7,485 nt of DNA from Deltaproteobacteria bacterium (GTDB lineage: Bacteria; Myxococcota; B64-G9): NCBI GenBank assembly GCA_003647095.1, contig QMME01000188.1, positions 1 to 7,485 on the forward strand. The letters run 5' to 3'. Made by a program: the position numbers and the translations under genes. Under the pieces are notes generated by a model that was not told the origin of the DNA, ran no database searches, and saw only the letters and a program-made list of their open reading frames with translations. This document shows positions 1 through 7,093 of this stretch, one piece after another. How positions within the stretch are numbered: the stretch's first letter is position 1; each line of letters opens with the position of its first letter.

Positions 1-89
1 ACCACGCCGATACCCGTCCCTTCCTCTGCCAGCAGCCCTTCCAGCTCGATCCCGCCCGCGTCGAAACGCACCGGCCTCTCTTCAACCAC
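1..89 (-). CDS. Probable alpha/beta hydrolase, N-terminal 29 codons only
   Basis: This is the 5' end of a minus-strand gene that continues past the left edge. It starts at GTG (89-87), placed by a strong AGGAGG seven bases upstream; no other in-frame start lies between it and the preceding stop. The visible peptide includes VRFDAGGIELEGLLAEEG followed by a hydrophobic turn (GTGIGVV). A beta strand of the 'v.f..ggl.LeG.L' kind followed by a short hydrophobic strand is typical of the start of dienelactone-hydrolase-like or COG2945-type serine hydrolases. The nucleophile elbow and catalytic triad lie outside the window, so activity cannot be judged. It begins 18 bp after the stop of the upstream glycosyltransferase gene and is probably the third gene of that operon. 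The reading frame is well supported; the family is an inference from about 30 residues. Confidence 0.55.
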   Translation of the reverse strand, partial: MVEERPVRFDAGGIELEGLLAEEGTGIGV

Positions 90-96
90 CTCGTCA

Positions 97-102
97 CCTC
101 CT
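97..102 (-). promoter_or_regulatory. Ribosome binding site of the alpha/beta hydrolase gene
   Basis: AGGAGG on the minus strand, seven bases before the GTG at 89-87. It decides the start codon and lies inside the 18-bp gap after the upstream stop codon, so translation is likely coupled or re-initiated. Confidence 0.75.
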
Positions 103-107
103 CGGAA

Positions 108-1667
108 CTACTTTTCACCGGGCCGGGTGCAGCCGGTGACGTCGCGGCGCACCCAGTCGAGGATGCGCTGTTCCCGGGCGTCTTCCGGCCCGCTCCAGCA
201 GAAGGCCAGGGCGGCCAGCAGCAGGGCCGCGACCAGGCAGCAGAGCTTCTCCAGCCGGCCGGCCAGCTGCCGCCACAGCAGCCAGACCAGCGCCGCGGCC
301 ACCAGGGTCACAAAAAGCCACCCCGCCGTCCCGGCGTCCAGGCCCAGCGCCGAACCCAGGCTGGGCGCCACGCAGCCTTCGAGCAGCAGCGGGCCGGTGA
401 AGTCGGCCAGCGGGTTGGAGAAGTCGGGCGGGAAGCCGCCGAACACCACCGTGGGTGTCACCACCGCCGCCGCCGCGAACAACCCCAGCACCCACAGCAG
501 CCGCCGCGTCCAGTTGCGCCCCGGCACACCCGGGCAGGTCAGCCGCCCCGCGCCCAGCACCCAGAAGGGCAGCAGCGGCGCCAGGTGGCGCGGGCCCAGC
601 GACCAGCCCCAGGCGGCAAGCTGCAGGCTCGCGGCGAAGGCCAGGTAGAGCAGGGATGCCGCCGCCAGGACGAACCACTGCGGCCGCCAGCCGCTGGCCG
701 CCGGGCGCAGCAGGCCGGCGGCGATTCCCAGCGGCGCCAGCAGCAGCCAGGGAGAGTGGAAGAACAACCCACGGGTGGGGGAGAAGAGGATGTCGGCGAG
801 CCGGCCCGCGCCGGGCGTCACCAGGCCGAACAGGCCGCGCTGGTGCACCGCCGCGAACGAGCGGTGTGGCAGGTGGGCATAGCCGGTGTCCAGGGGAGAG
901 CCGAAGCACGCCGCGTGGTAGAAGGCCAGCAGGCCGCCCACCAGCGCCGCCCCGGCCAGGGCCCAGGCGGCCCGGCGCCATACCTCCCGGGCCCGCCAGA
1001 GGGCCAGCAGGAAGAGCGGCAGCACCAGCAGCACCGTGGTATACTCGATGAACACCGCCCCGGCCAGGGCCAGCCCCACCAGGAACCAGCCGCGCGCCCG
1101 CGGCGGCACCGGCCGGCTCAGCAGCCCGAAGGCGAAGACCGCGCACAGCGCCGCCGCCTGGTGGCCGAACAGCATCACCCCGTAGGGATAGGCCACCGAG
1201 CCCAGCGCGTACACCGTACACAGCCACAGGCGCAGGGAGCGCTCGACCAGCAGCCGCTCCAGCAGCGAAAACAGCAGCACCACGATCAGCGCCGTGGGCA
1301 GGGCCGCGAGAACCAGCCGCAGCAGCCGCAGCAGCAGTGCGTTCGACACCGCCTCGGCCCGCCAGCCGGCCAGGAGCTTGGCCGCCAGGTAGACGGGCAC
1401 CCCCAGCAGGCCGATGCCCGGGGCCTTGTCGGAGTACAGGCGCCCGGAGGACCGGGCCAGGTCGGTGATGTGGCCGTGGCGGGCCACCGGGCCGTCCAGG
1501 GAGAAGCTGCCGTCGTCCACCACCGCCCGGGTGAGGTAGAGCCGGCTCATCTCGTTGGGGCTGCCCAGCTTCTCGAAGTAGGGAAAGGGCCAGGTACAGG
1601 CCAGCAGCACCCCGGCAAACAGCCACAGGCGGGGGTCGCCCAGGCGCCTGCCGAGCGGGCGTCTCAA
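108..1667 (-). CDS. Polytopic membrane protein, GT-C-type glycosyltransferase-like (519 aa)
   Basis: An integral inner-membrane protein with roughly eleven to thirteen hydrophobic segments (about 13-30, 83-100, 112-139, 146-184, 192-222, 233-250, 304-319, 330-349, 359-375, 387-407, 450-466, 472-490). The first extracytoplasmic loop has N38..S41R42, a D58 region and YSDKAPG (78-84). Later come SPTRGLFFHSPWLLL (296-310) and GPRHLAPLLPFW (358-369). I recognise this motif set from a family of uncharacterised bacterial GT-C/GT39-like proteins, predicted to move sugars from polyprenyl-phosphate donors to acceptors on the periplasmic side; donor and acceptor are unknown. The start is TTG at 1667-1665: it overlaps the upstream stop as TTGA and has GAGGTG five bases before it. 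The open frame extends further upstream, but that stretch is Arg/Ala/Pro-rich shadow sequence over the neighbouring gene. It is the second gene of the operon. The membrane assignment is firm; the enzymatic role is inferred. Confidence 0.82.
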   Translation of the reverse strand: MRRPLGRRLGDPRLWLFAGVLLACTWPFPYFEKLGSPNEMSRLYLTRAVVDDGSFSLDGPVARHGHITDLARSSGRLYSDKAPGIGLLGVPVYLAAKLLAGWRAEAVSNALLLRLLRLVLAALPTALIVVLLFSLLERLLVERSLRLWLCTVYALGSVAYPYGVMLFGHQAAALCAVFAFGLLSRPVPPRARGWFLVGLALAGAVFIEYTTVLLVLPLFLLALWRAREVWRRAAWALAGAALVGGLLAFYHAACFGSPLDTGYAHLPHRSFAAVHQRGLFGLVTPGAGRLADILFSPTRGLFFHSPWLLLAPLGIAAGLLRPAASGWRPQWFVLAAASLLYLAFAASLQLAAWGWSLGPRHLAPLLPFWVLGAGRLTCPGVPGRNWTRRLLWVLGLFAAAAVVTPTVVFGGFPPDFSNPLADFTGPLLLEGCVAPSLGSALGLDAGTAGWLFVTLVAAALVWLLWRQLAGRLEKLCCLVAALLLAALAFCWSGPEDAREQRILDWVRRDVTGCTRPGEK

Positions 1668-3859
1668 GGTGTCACCTCGAGCGCCGGCCCGGTGAAGTCG
1701 CGCCTGCTCCTGCCCGGGCGGGTGAGGCAGCTGGTCTCCAGCAGCAGCCGGTAGGCGCCCGGCGGCGTGTCCGCGGGCAGCCAGGAGTGGACGGCGTCGG
1801 CCATGACGGACCCGGCCCGGGCCCGGCCCGGCTCGCACAGCCCGGCGCAGAAGGGCCGCCAGCCGTCGAACCAGCCCGCCGGGGCCAGCTTGGCCAGGGC
1901 CTCCGCGGCCAGGCCGGGGGGGAGCGCCGCCGGACGGGCGAAGGCCGGGTAGCGCCGCCCGCCGTCGGCCACCAGCCACAGGCGGCGGCGGCAGGAGTGC
2001 ACGGGCCGGTCGAACCGCCACAGCACCAGGACGTCGATGGGGCCGGCGGGCCGGACGGAGGCGGCCGAGACGCTGCCGGTGAGCAGGGCGACGGGAAAGT
2101 CTCCCGGCTCGGCCCCCTCCCCGTCGAGCCGGGGCGGCGGCAGCGTGGATCCGTCCGCCTGGTAGAGCCAGTAGCCGCAGCCGGGCCGGGGTGCGGCCAG
2201 CTCCCGCCCCCGGCGCCGCCAGGGGGAGGCCAGCAGCAGCGGCCCGCGCTCGAGCCCGGCACGCGCCGCCCGGAGCAGGGCCGGGCCGGCGTGCATCTCC
2301 GCCGGGATGCCGGTGAGGAAGGAGAAGGTCAGCTCCGGCCGCTGGCGGCCGTCGCCGCGGCCCTCGATGAGCAGGTGGGTGCCGGCCGCCGGCGGTACGG
2401 CGACCTGCCGGGCCAGCCCGGCGCCCGGGTTGAAGTCCTGGAAGGTGGCAAAGGCCAGCCGGGTCTCGCCCTGCTCGTGCACCAGCGCGGCCAGCGGCAG
2501 CGTCGCCGCCAGTACCAGCGCCGGCCGCAGCAGGGGCCGGGCCCGCGCCGCCGGGCCCGGCAGCCGGCGGGCGAGCCGGGCGGCCAGCCAGCACGGCGGC
2601 AGCAGCGCCGCCAGCAGCAGCAGCTCGAGCGGCAGGTGCGGCCATACCGCCATGGCCGGCAGCAGCGGCCGGGCGAAGGCGAAGAAGTCACCCGGGGCGT
2701 GACGGGTGGCCAGCAGGAACAGGGCCGGGGTGAGCAGCAGCGCGCAGCCGGCCGGCGAGGGCCGCCGCACCAGCCGCAGCAGCAGCCAGGCCATGGCCAG
2801 GGCCAGCGCCGGCAGCATTCCCCAGAGCACGGCCGGGACCTTGGTCTTGACCACCAGCAGCGGCAGCCAGGTGCCCCAGCACCACAGCGCCAGCCAGCCG
2901 GCCCCGCGGCTGCGCCGGCGCAGGAACCAGGCCGCGGCCGCCAGCGCCCCGGCCAGGGCCCAGACGATGAAGGCGGGCGACAGCAGGTTGGCCACCAGGT
3001 CGTTGAACAGCGCGTCCCAGCTGCGGCCGTGCCCCTCGTAGTTGCTGGTGACATGCTGCAGCAGGGCCCGGCCCTCGATGGCCGCCTCGGCCGGCCAGCG
3101 CAGGCGGGTGTAGATCTGCCAGCCGGCGGCCAGCAGCGCGGCCACGGCCCAGTGGACGGCCACCTGCACCCCGCGCGGTTTATCTCCCGCCAGCCGGCCC
3201 CGGCGGCCGGCCAGCCACAGCACCAGCAGGGCCCCGGCCGGGGCCAGGGACAGGGCGCTCTTGCTCAGCCAGGCCAGGCCCTGGCACAGCCCGGAAAGGA
3301 CGGCCAGGCCGGTGCGGCCGCTGGAGACGGCCGCGTCGGCCAGCAGCACGGTGGCGGTGAGCCAGAAGGCCAGGGAGACGTCGGTCATGTCGCCGAAGTG
3401 GTATCCCTGCACCAGCAGCCAGCCCAGCGGACTGGCCGCCAGCAGCAGGGCCGCCAGCAACCCCTCGGCCTCGCCGGCCAGGCGCACTCCCAGCAGGTAC
3501 ACCCCGGCCAGGGTGAGCAGGAACAGCAGCAGCCCGGGCAGGCGCAGGGCGAAAAAGCCGCGTCCCAGCAGGCGCAGCGACAGCGCCGCCTGCCAGAAGG
3601 GCAGCGGCGGCATGTGCAGCCAGACGTGGTTGGCCTGCCAGTTGGCCGGGTTCAGCGGCAGCAGCGGGTCGTCGAACAGGGTGGGGGTGAGGGGATGCTC
3701 GGCCAGGTTGCCGGCCACGGCCGCGTGCACCGCCTCGTCCCATCCGGGCAGGTAGGCGTGGTCCAGCCGGCCCAGGTGAACCGCGGCGCAGGCCACCAGC
3801 AGCAGCGCCAGCAGCAGCAATCCGATACCGCTGCACCTTCTGGCCGGGGGACCGTTCAT
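1664..3859 (-). CDS. ArnT/GT39-like membrane glycosyltransferase with C-terminal periplasmic beta domain (731 aa)
   Basis: A GT-C fold glycosyltransferase. After a first membrane helix (12-28), the first periplasmic loop carries the paired acidic motif WDE (40-42) and, further on, HMPPLPFW (82-89). A second acidic loop reads GDMTD (156-160). LAWLSKSALSLAPAG (195-209) and VKTKVPAVLWGMLPALALA (337-355) match the positions of the conserved lysine motifs of ArnT and PMT_2 proteins. About eleven or twelve membrane segments end near residue 460. Residues 465-731 are soluble; the last 130 resemble the beta-sandwich tail of many GT39-like proteins, with PADTPPGAYRLLLE (695-708) as its signature strand and turn. 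Four cysteines (C623, C671, C675, C711) there could form disulfides. The likely role is transfer of a sugar from a polyprenyl-phosphate donor to a lipid, glycan or protein; the acceptor is unknown. The ATG at 3859 directly precedes the first helix and lacks a Shine-Dalgarno sequence. It heads the operon. Confidence 0.87.
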   Translation of the reverse strand: MNGPPARRCSGIGLLLLALLLVACAAVHLGRLDHAYLPGWDEAVHAAVAGNLAEHPLTPTLFDDPLLPLNPANWQANHVWLHMPPLPFWQAALSLRLLGRGFFALRLPGLLLFLLTLAGVYLLGVRLAGEAEGLLAALLLAASPLGWLLVQGYHFGDMTDVSLAFWLTATVLLADAAVSSGRTGLAVLSGLCQGLAWLSKSALSLAPAGALLVLWLAGRRGRLAGDKPRGVQVAVHWAVAALLAAGWQIYTRLRWPAEAAIEGRALLQHVTSNYEGHGRSWDALFNDLVANLLSPAFIVWALAGALAAAAWFLRRRSRGAGWLALWCWGTWLPLLVVKTKVPAVLWGMLPALALAMAWLLLRLVRRPSPAGCALLLTPALFLLATRHAPGDFFAFARPLLPAMAVWPHLPLELLLLAALLPPCWLAARLARRLPGPAARARPLLRPALVLAATLPLAALVHEQGETRLAFATFQDFNPGAGLARQVAVPPAAGTHLLIEGRGDGRQRPELTFSFLTGIPAEMHAGPALLRAARAGLERGPLLLASPWRRRGRELAAPRPGCGYWLYQADGSTLPPPRLDGEGAEPGDFPVALLTGSVSAASVRPAGPIDVLVLWRFDRPVHSCRRRLWLVADGGRRYPAFARPAALPPGLAAEALAKLAPAGWFDGWRPFCAGLCEPGRARAGSVMADAVHSWLPADTPPGAYRLLLETSCLTRPGRSRRDFTGPALEVTP
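1673..1678 (-). promoter_or_regulatory. Ribosome binding site supporting the TTG start
   Basis: GAGGTG on the minus strand, five bases before TTG (1667-1665) and inside the last codons of the 731-aa glycosyltransferase gene. With the TTGA stop/start overlap it indicates translational coupling of the two glycosyltransferase genes. Confidence 0.7.
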
Positions 3860-3868
3860 GGTGGCACC

Positions 3869-3898
3869 AGGATATGCCGGGCACCCGGTATTGGTAAA
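3869..3898 (-). promoter_or_regulatory. Candidate promoter of the glycosyltransferase operon
   Basis: On the minus strand TTTACC (3898-3893) is followed after 18 bases by TATCCT (3874-3869), which fits TANNNT. The start codon lies nine bases beyond the -10 box, so transcription would begin within about three bases of the ATG. Position and absence of a Shine-Dalgarno sequence support it; the hexamers themselves are only moderate matches. Confidence 0.4.
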
Positions 3899-3913
3899 GA
3901 AAATGCCGGGCAT
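3874..3913. repeat. Pair of palindromic direct repeats in the divergent promoter region
   Basis: The 10-mer ATGCCGGGCA occurs at 3874-3883 and again at 3903-3912, 29 bp apart (a little under three helical turns). The right copy extends to ATGCC-G-GGCAT, an odd-length palindrome with perfect 5-bp arms; the left copy keeps TGCC-G-GGCA. One copy lies in or against the spacer of each divergent candidate promoter. This arrangement suits operator sites for a dimeric regulator, but no regulator is encoded nearby and the repeats are short in a GC-rich context. Confidence 0.45.
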
Positions 3914-3921
3914 GCTATCAT
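3891..3921 (+). promoter_or_regulatory. Candidate promoter of the 310-aa exported protein gene
   Basis: TTGGTA (3891-3896) is followed after 19 bases by TATCAT (3916-3921), a 5/6 match to the -10 consensus that also fits TANNNT. The ATG begins eight bases after the box ends, so the predicted mRNA would be leaderless or almost so. The -35 hexamer overlaps the -35 of the opposing promoter, so the two units could compete for polymerase. Confidence 0.42.
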
Positions 3922-3928
3922 CGGTACC

Positions 3929-4861
3929 ATGAGCAAGTGGTTGCCGCTGTGGTTGTTGCTGCTGGCCGGAGCGGTACCGGCCCGGGCCGGTGAGTTGCAG
4001 CTTCCCGCCGACCTGCCTGCCATGCAGGTGGGCGGAGCCGGTGCCAGCCGCAGCTTCCGCTTCCTGGCCCCGGAGAAGATCCTGCGCTTCACCGCCAGCG
4101 GGCCGGAGGAATATCGCTTGCGCTTGTGCGAACCCGTGGCCGGGCAGCAGGCGGCCCTCCCGCTCGATGTCACCGTGGTGCGCGATCAACGCGAGCAGGG
4201 CACCGTCCGGGTATCGGTCGACCCGCAGGCCTCGTTGCCGGTTCATGGACAAGGTGACTGGCACTGCTCGCCGCCGGTGGTGTTGACCATCACCGTTCCC
4301 GCGGGGCGGCACCACTACGTGATGATCGTTTCCGGCTCCCGGCTGGGGGTGCTGTTGCAACCGGCCCGGCGGGTGAGCCGGCAGGAACACCAGGTGGTGG
4401 CCACGCCGATGGCAGACCGCCAGGTCGAGGTGCCGGCGGCGAAGCGGCCTCCCGTAAAGCGGGGCCGCAAGCCCCGGCACCGACAGCTCGAGGTTCCCCC
4501 GCCGGAAATCCTGGAGGTGCTGGAAATGGCGGCACCCGCGCGAACGCCTCCCCGCACCTACGTCCTGAGAACCAGCCACAGTCGTTTCGGTCCGGCCACC
4601 CGGGTTGCCGCCGTCCTGGCGTCGGTGTTGCTGGGTTCGTCCCTGGTGATGTCGATCTCGGGCGGAGCGGTGATGCAGCAGGCCCGGGCCGAACCGGTGC
4701 AAGTCGAGGCCGGCCGCCTCTACGGGCGGGCCCGGCGGGCCCTGGACGCGGCGGCGGTGCTGGGAGGGCTGGCCGGGGCGGCGGCCATTACCACCGCGGT
4801 GCTGGCACTGGTGCTGGAACCGGGCGGCGCCAGCTACAACTCGGTGCTGGTGCGTTTCTGA
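3929..4861 (+). CDS. Exported membrane-anchored protein of unknown function (310 aa)
   Basis: I cannot name this protein. Residues 1-20 form a clear signal peptide (short basic start, WLPLWLLLLAGAV core, ARA before G21). Residues 21-145 look beta-rich, with alternating hydrophobic strands (RSFRFL, EYRLRLCEP, ALPLDVTVV, VVLTITVPAGRHHYVMIV) and two cysteines (C67, C113) that could pair in the periplasm. Residues 146-220 are a basic, proline-rich linker. The C-terminus has two hydrophobic segments (about 225-249 and 271-297) separated by a short polar stretch, ending in a 13-residue tail. This beta domain, linker and two-helix hairpin layout resembles uncharacterised surface or TPR/PEGA-type proteins common in myxobacteria, but no TPR or PEGA repeat is seen. 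The ATG is set by the signal peptide; it has no Shine-Dalgarno sequence. The gene is divergent from the glycosyltransferase operon, suggesting an envelope role, and converges with prkA. Confidence 0.78.
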   Translation: MSKWLPLWLLLLAGAVPARAGELQLPADLPAMQVGGAGASRSFRFLAPEKILRFTASGPEEYRLRLCEPVAGQQAALPLDVTVVRDQREQGTVRVSVDPQASLPVHGQGDWHCSPPVVLTITVPAGRHHYVMIVSGSRLGVLLQPARRVSRQEHQVVATPMADRQVEVPAAKRPPVKRGRKPRHRQLEVPPPEILEVLEMAAPARTPPRTYVLRTSHSRFGPATRVAAVLASVLLGSSLVMSISGGAVMQQARAEPVQVEAGRLYGRARRALDAAAVLGGLAGAAAITTAVLALVLEPGGASYNSVLVRF

Positions 4862-4870
4862 GGGTCTTGC

Positions 4871-7093
4871 TCAGCAGAAGCGTTTACCCAGCAGGAAGGC
4901 CACTGCCTCCTTGGCGCAGTGCTCGCAGTAGCCCATGCGCTGCTCCAGGGCGGCGCGGATCTCGTCCAGCTGTTTCACTTCCACTCCCACCGGGGTCTGG
5001 CCGTCGAGGTAGGCCAGCAGCTGCTGGTAGGTCTTGCGGATCTGCTGCTGGCGTTCGGCCCAGAAAGCCTCGCGCAGCTTTTCGAAGTAGGCGGGAAAGA
5101 TCTTGGTGTAATCGGGAGGGCCCGCTTGCTGCCGGCCGCGGTCCAGGGCATAGGCGCCGATGCGGGCGATGAGCGCCTTGCGGAACTGTTCCGGCTCTTC
5201 TTCCGCGGGGCGGATGATGTTTTCCACCTCCTCGAGCAGTTGCCGGTCCGGTTCCATCTCCTGGCCGGTGACGGGGTCGACCAGTCGTTCGTTCTTCAAC
5301 TGGTGCGACACGTGCAACACGTAGCGCTCGAAGAGATCGCGATAGCTCTTTTCCGTGACCAGGCCCATGGCGTCGGCGGCTTCTTCCTCCAGCAGGTCCA
5401 GGTAGGCTTCTTCCACCATCTCCACGATGCGTTCGTGGTTGCGCCAGTCGCCGTCGGGTTTTTCCTGCAGGAAGGCAAAGACGCTCTTTTCGTCCAGCAG
5501 GGCGCGGATCTCCTCCAGCAACGCCAGCGGCGAGACACACTGCCGCTCGGGGTGCTGGGCGGCACCCATGATGATCATCTGCACCTCGCGGGCGCTGGCC
5601 CCGCCGCGCCCCTCGTACTGCTTGCCCACCTGGCGGTAGATCTGCGGCAGCGCTCCCACCAGTTCCCGGGCCAGGGCACTGGCGATCTTGGCGGGCGGCT
5701 GGCCCCGGTCGTAGAGGCGGGCCAGGTCCAGCGGGCGCAGGCCGGCCACCACCTCGCGCAGCGCCCCGCTGAACTTCTCGGTGTCCGGCCGCTGCAGGCG
5801 GGTGAGCACCGCCCACAGGGCGGCTATCCAGAAGGTGTGCGGGGCCAGGTGCCGGCCCAGCCGCGCGGGCGGGAACTGTTCCCGGTAGATCTGTACCTCG
5901 GCGGAGACCTGGCGCAGGTAGGGCACCCGTACCAGTTCCAGGCGGCCCTTGAAGGAGGCGAAATCCGGGTACTCCTTGAAGGCGTCGAGCAGCATCTCGT
6001 TGGTGGAACCGATGAAGACGGTGTCCAAAAACAGCGTCGAGCGCTCCAGGGTTACCTGGCCCGTCTCGCAGGTGCTGAGCAGGTACTTGAAGGTGTCCAC
6101 CGGGCGCTTGAGCAGGTCGTTGAACTCGAGCAGGCCGCGGTTGGCATCGACCAGCGGTCCGTGGTACTCGAACAGGCTCAGGTGGGAGATGGCCGACGGC
6201 AACGATGCCAGGGAGCGGGAAGCGGTGATCTGCTGCTCGCCGGCATCGACGTGCATCTGCGGTTCCACGGTGGCCAGGCAGCGGCGGTAGCGCCAGGAGG
6301 GAAACAGCCGCAGCACCTGCACGTGGCGCAGTACCTGCTGGAAGTCTCCCCCGTAGGCGGCCAGCAGGGCGTCGTGGATGCGGCGGCACTTGGCGCACAG
6401 GTTGCCGTTGCGCAGGTAGTCGGGTAGGCGGAAGTCGTCCGGCAACTGCCCGGATTCCCGCAGGTGCTGCAACAGGGTCTGGCGCTGCACGGCCGGCAGC
6501 AGCAGCAGCGGGTGGTCGTGGCACTCGCATTCCAGTACCGCCTCCAGGTCCTCGCCGGGCAGGTGGGCGAAGGATTCACCGGGAGGTTGCCGCCCGGCCG
6601 GTTCCCCCTCGGCGAAGCCGATCTGGCCACGGGCGATGCGGGCGCTGGGGAAGACCCAGCGGAAATGATAGAGGCGGCCCTGGTCGGTGGTGGCGTAGTG
6701 CTCCACCGCCCGGGTCATGGCCCGGATGAGCGAGGTCTTGGCCGAGCCGTTGGGCCCGTGCAGGAGGATCAGGCGGGTGGTGTGCCCCTCGCGGGCGAAG
6801 TTGGTCAGCAGCTTGTAGATGGCGTGCTGGGCTTCCTCCTGGCCGGCCACCCGGCCCTGGCGATCGGCGAACTCGGCGTCGAAGAGGTGGTAACGGGTTT
6901 TTCTGCCGGTGGGAGTGTCGATTACCTGGCTGCCGAAGTAGTCGAAGGTGTCCACCAGGTAGCGGGCGGCACCGCGGCATTGCCCGGCGGGATCCTCTTG
7001 CAACTGGTGCAGGTACTCGGAAAAGGACAGCGGGCCCTGCAGGTTGTAGTGCCGCTGCACCTGCTCGATCAGTTCGTCCAGTAACTGTTTCAT
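4871..7093 (-). CDS. prkA: PrkA-family AAA+ serine protein kinase (740 aa)
   Basis: A cytoplasmic PrkA/YeaG-family protein. The N-terminal AAA+ region shows a Walker A GPNGSAKTS (113-121) with Ala118 where the usual P-loop has Gly, a Walker B region around VDANRGLLEFNDLLK (315-329; E323), and a sensor-1-like IGSTNE (361-366). The APHTFWIAALWAVLTRLQRP stretch (417-436) and a C-terminal region (about 575-690) with LVDPVTGQEMEPD (604-616) and FRKALIARIGAYA (637-649) are family hallmarks. PrkA proteins are linked to stress, nutrient limitation or sporulation; kinase activity was reported first and an ATP-dependent protease role has been proposed for the Bacillus protein. Oddities: a cysteine/histidine cluster (C189, C191, H192, H194, C233, C236) that could bind zinc, a C-terminal CEHC (723-726) with a terminal cysteine, and a length about 100 residues above the roughly 640 of E. 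coli YeaG. YeaH and SpoVR partner genes do not follow it. The ATG at 7093 lacks a Shine-Dalgarno sequence. Confidence 0.93.
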   Translation of the reverse strand: MKQLLDELIEQVQRHYNLQGPLSFSEYLHQLQEDPAGQCRGAARYLVDTFDYFGSQVIDTPTGRKTRYHLFDAEFADRQGRVAGQEEAQHAIYKLLTNFAREGHTTRLILLHGPNGSAKTSLIRAMTRAVEHYATTDQGRLYHFRWVFPSARIARGQIGFAEGEPAGRQPPGESFAHLPGEDLEAVLECECHDHPLLLLPAVQRQTLLQHLRESGQLPDDFRLPDYLRNGNLCAKCRRIHDALLAAYGGDFQQVLRHVQVLRLFPSWRYRRCLATVEPQMHVDAGEQQITASRSLASLPSAISHLSLFEYHGPLVDANRGLLEFNDLLKRPVDTFKYLLSTCETGQVTLERSTLFLDTVFIGSTNEMLLDAFKEYPDFASFKGRLELVRVPYLRQVSAEVQIYREQFPPARLGRHLAPHTFWIAALWAVLTRLQRPDTEKFSGALREVVAGLRPLDLARLYDRGQPPAKIASALARELVGALPQIYRQVGKQYEGRGGASAREVQMIIMGAAQHPERQCVSPLALLEEIRALLDEKSVFAFLQEKPDGDWRNHERIVEMVEEAYLDLLEEEAADAMGLVTEKSYRDLFERYVLHVSHQLKNERLVDPVTGQEMEPDRQLLEEVENIIRPAEEEPEQFRKALIARIGAYALDRGRQQAGPPDYTKIFPAYFEKLREAFWAERQQQIRKTYQQLLAYLDGQTPVGVEVKQLDEIRAALEQRMGYCEHCAKEAVAFLLGKRFC

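Noticed and set aside
1668..2645. Upstream extension of the 519-aa protein's frame
   Set aside because: The added sequence is Ala/Arg/Pro/Gly low-complexity over the neighbouring gene. The TTG with GAGGTG and the TTGA overlap is a much better start.
3787..3798. Lipobox-like LVAC (residues 21-24) in the 731-aa protein
   Set aside because: It lies within the first membrane helix of a polytopic GT-C enzyme; such proteins are not lipoproteins.
1787..3928. Very long plus-strand open frame running in phase into the 310-aa gene
   Set aside because: Its translation upstream of 3929 is Gln/Gly/Arg/Pro-rich without domains and lies antisense to the glycosyltransferase gene. It is a GC-rich shadow; the signal peptide at 3929 marks the true start.
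3860..4702. Upstream extension of the 731-aa glycosyltransferase frame
   Set aside because: It runs antisense through the 310-aa gene and has no membrane or domain pattern. Met at 3859 directly precedes the first membrane helix.
4919..6427. 502-codon plus-strand open frame antisense to prkA
   Set aside because: The opposite strand has a full set of PrkA motifs; this frame is Gln/Val/Leu/Gly-biased mirror sequence.
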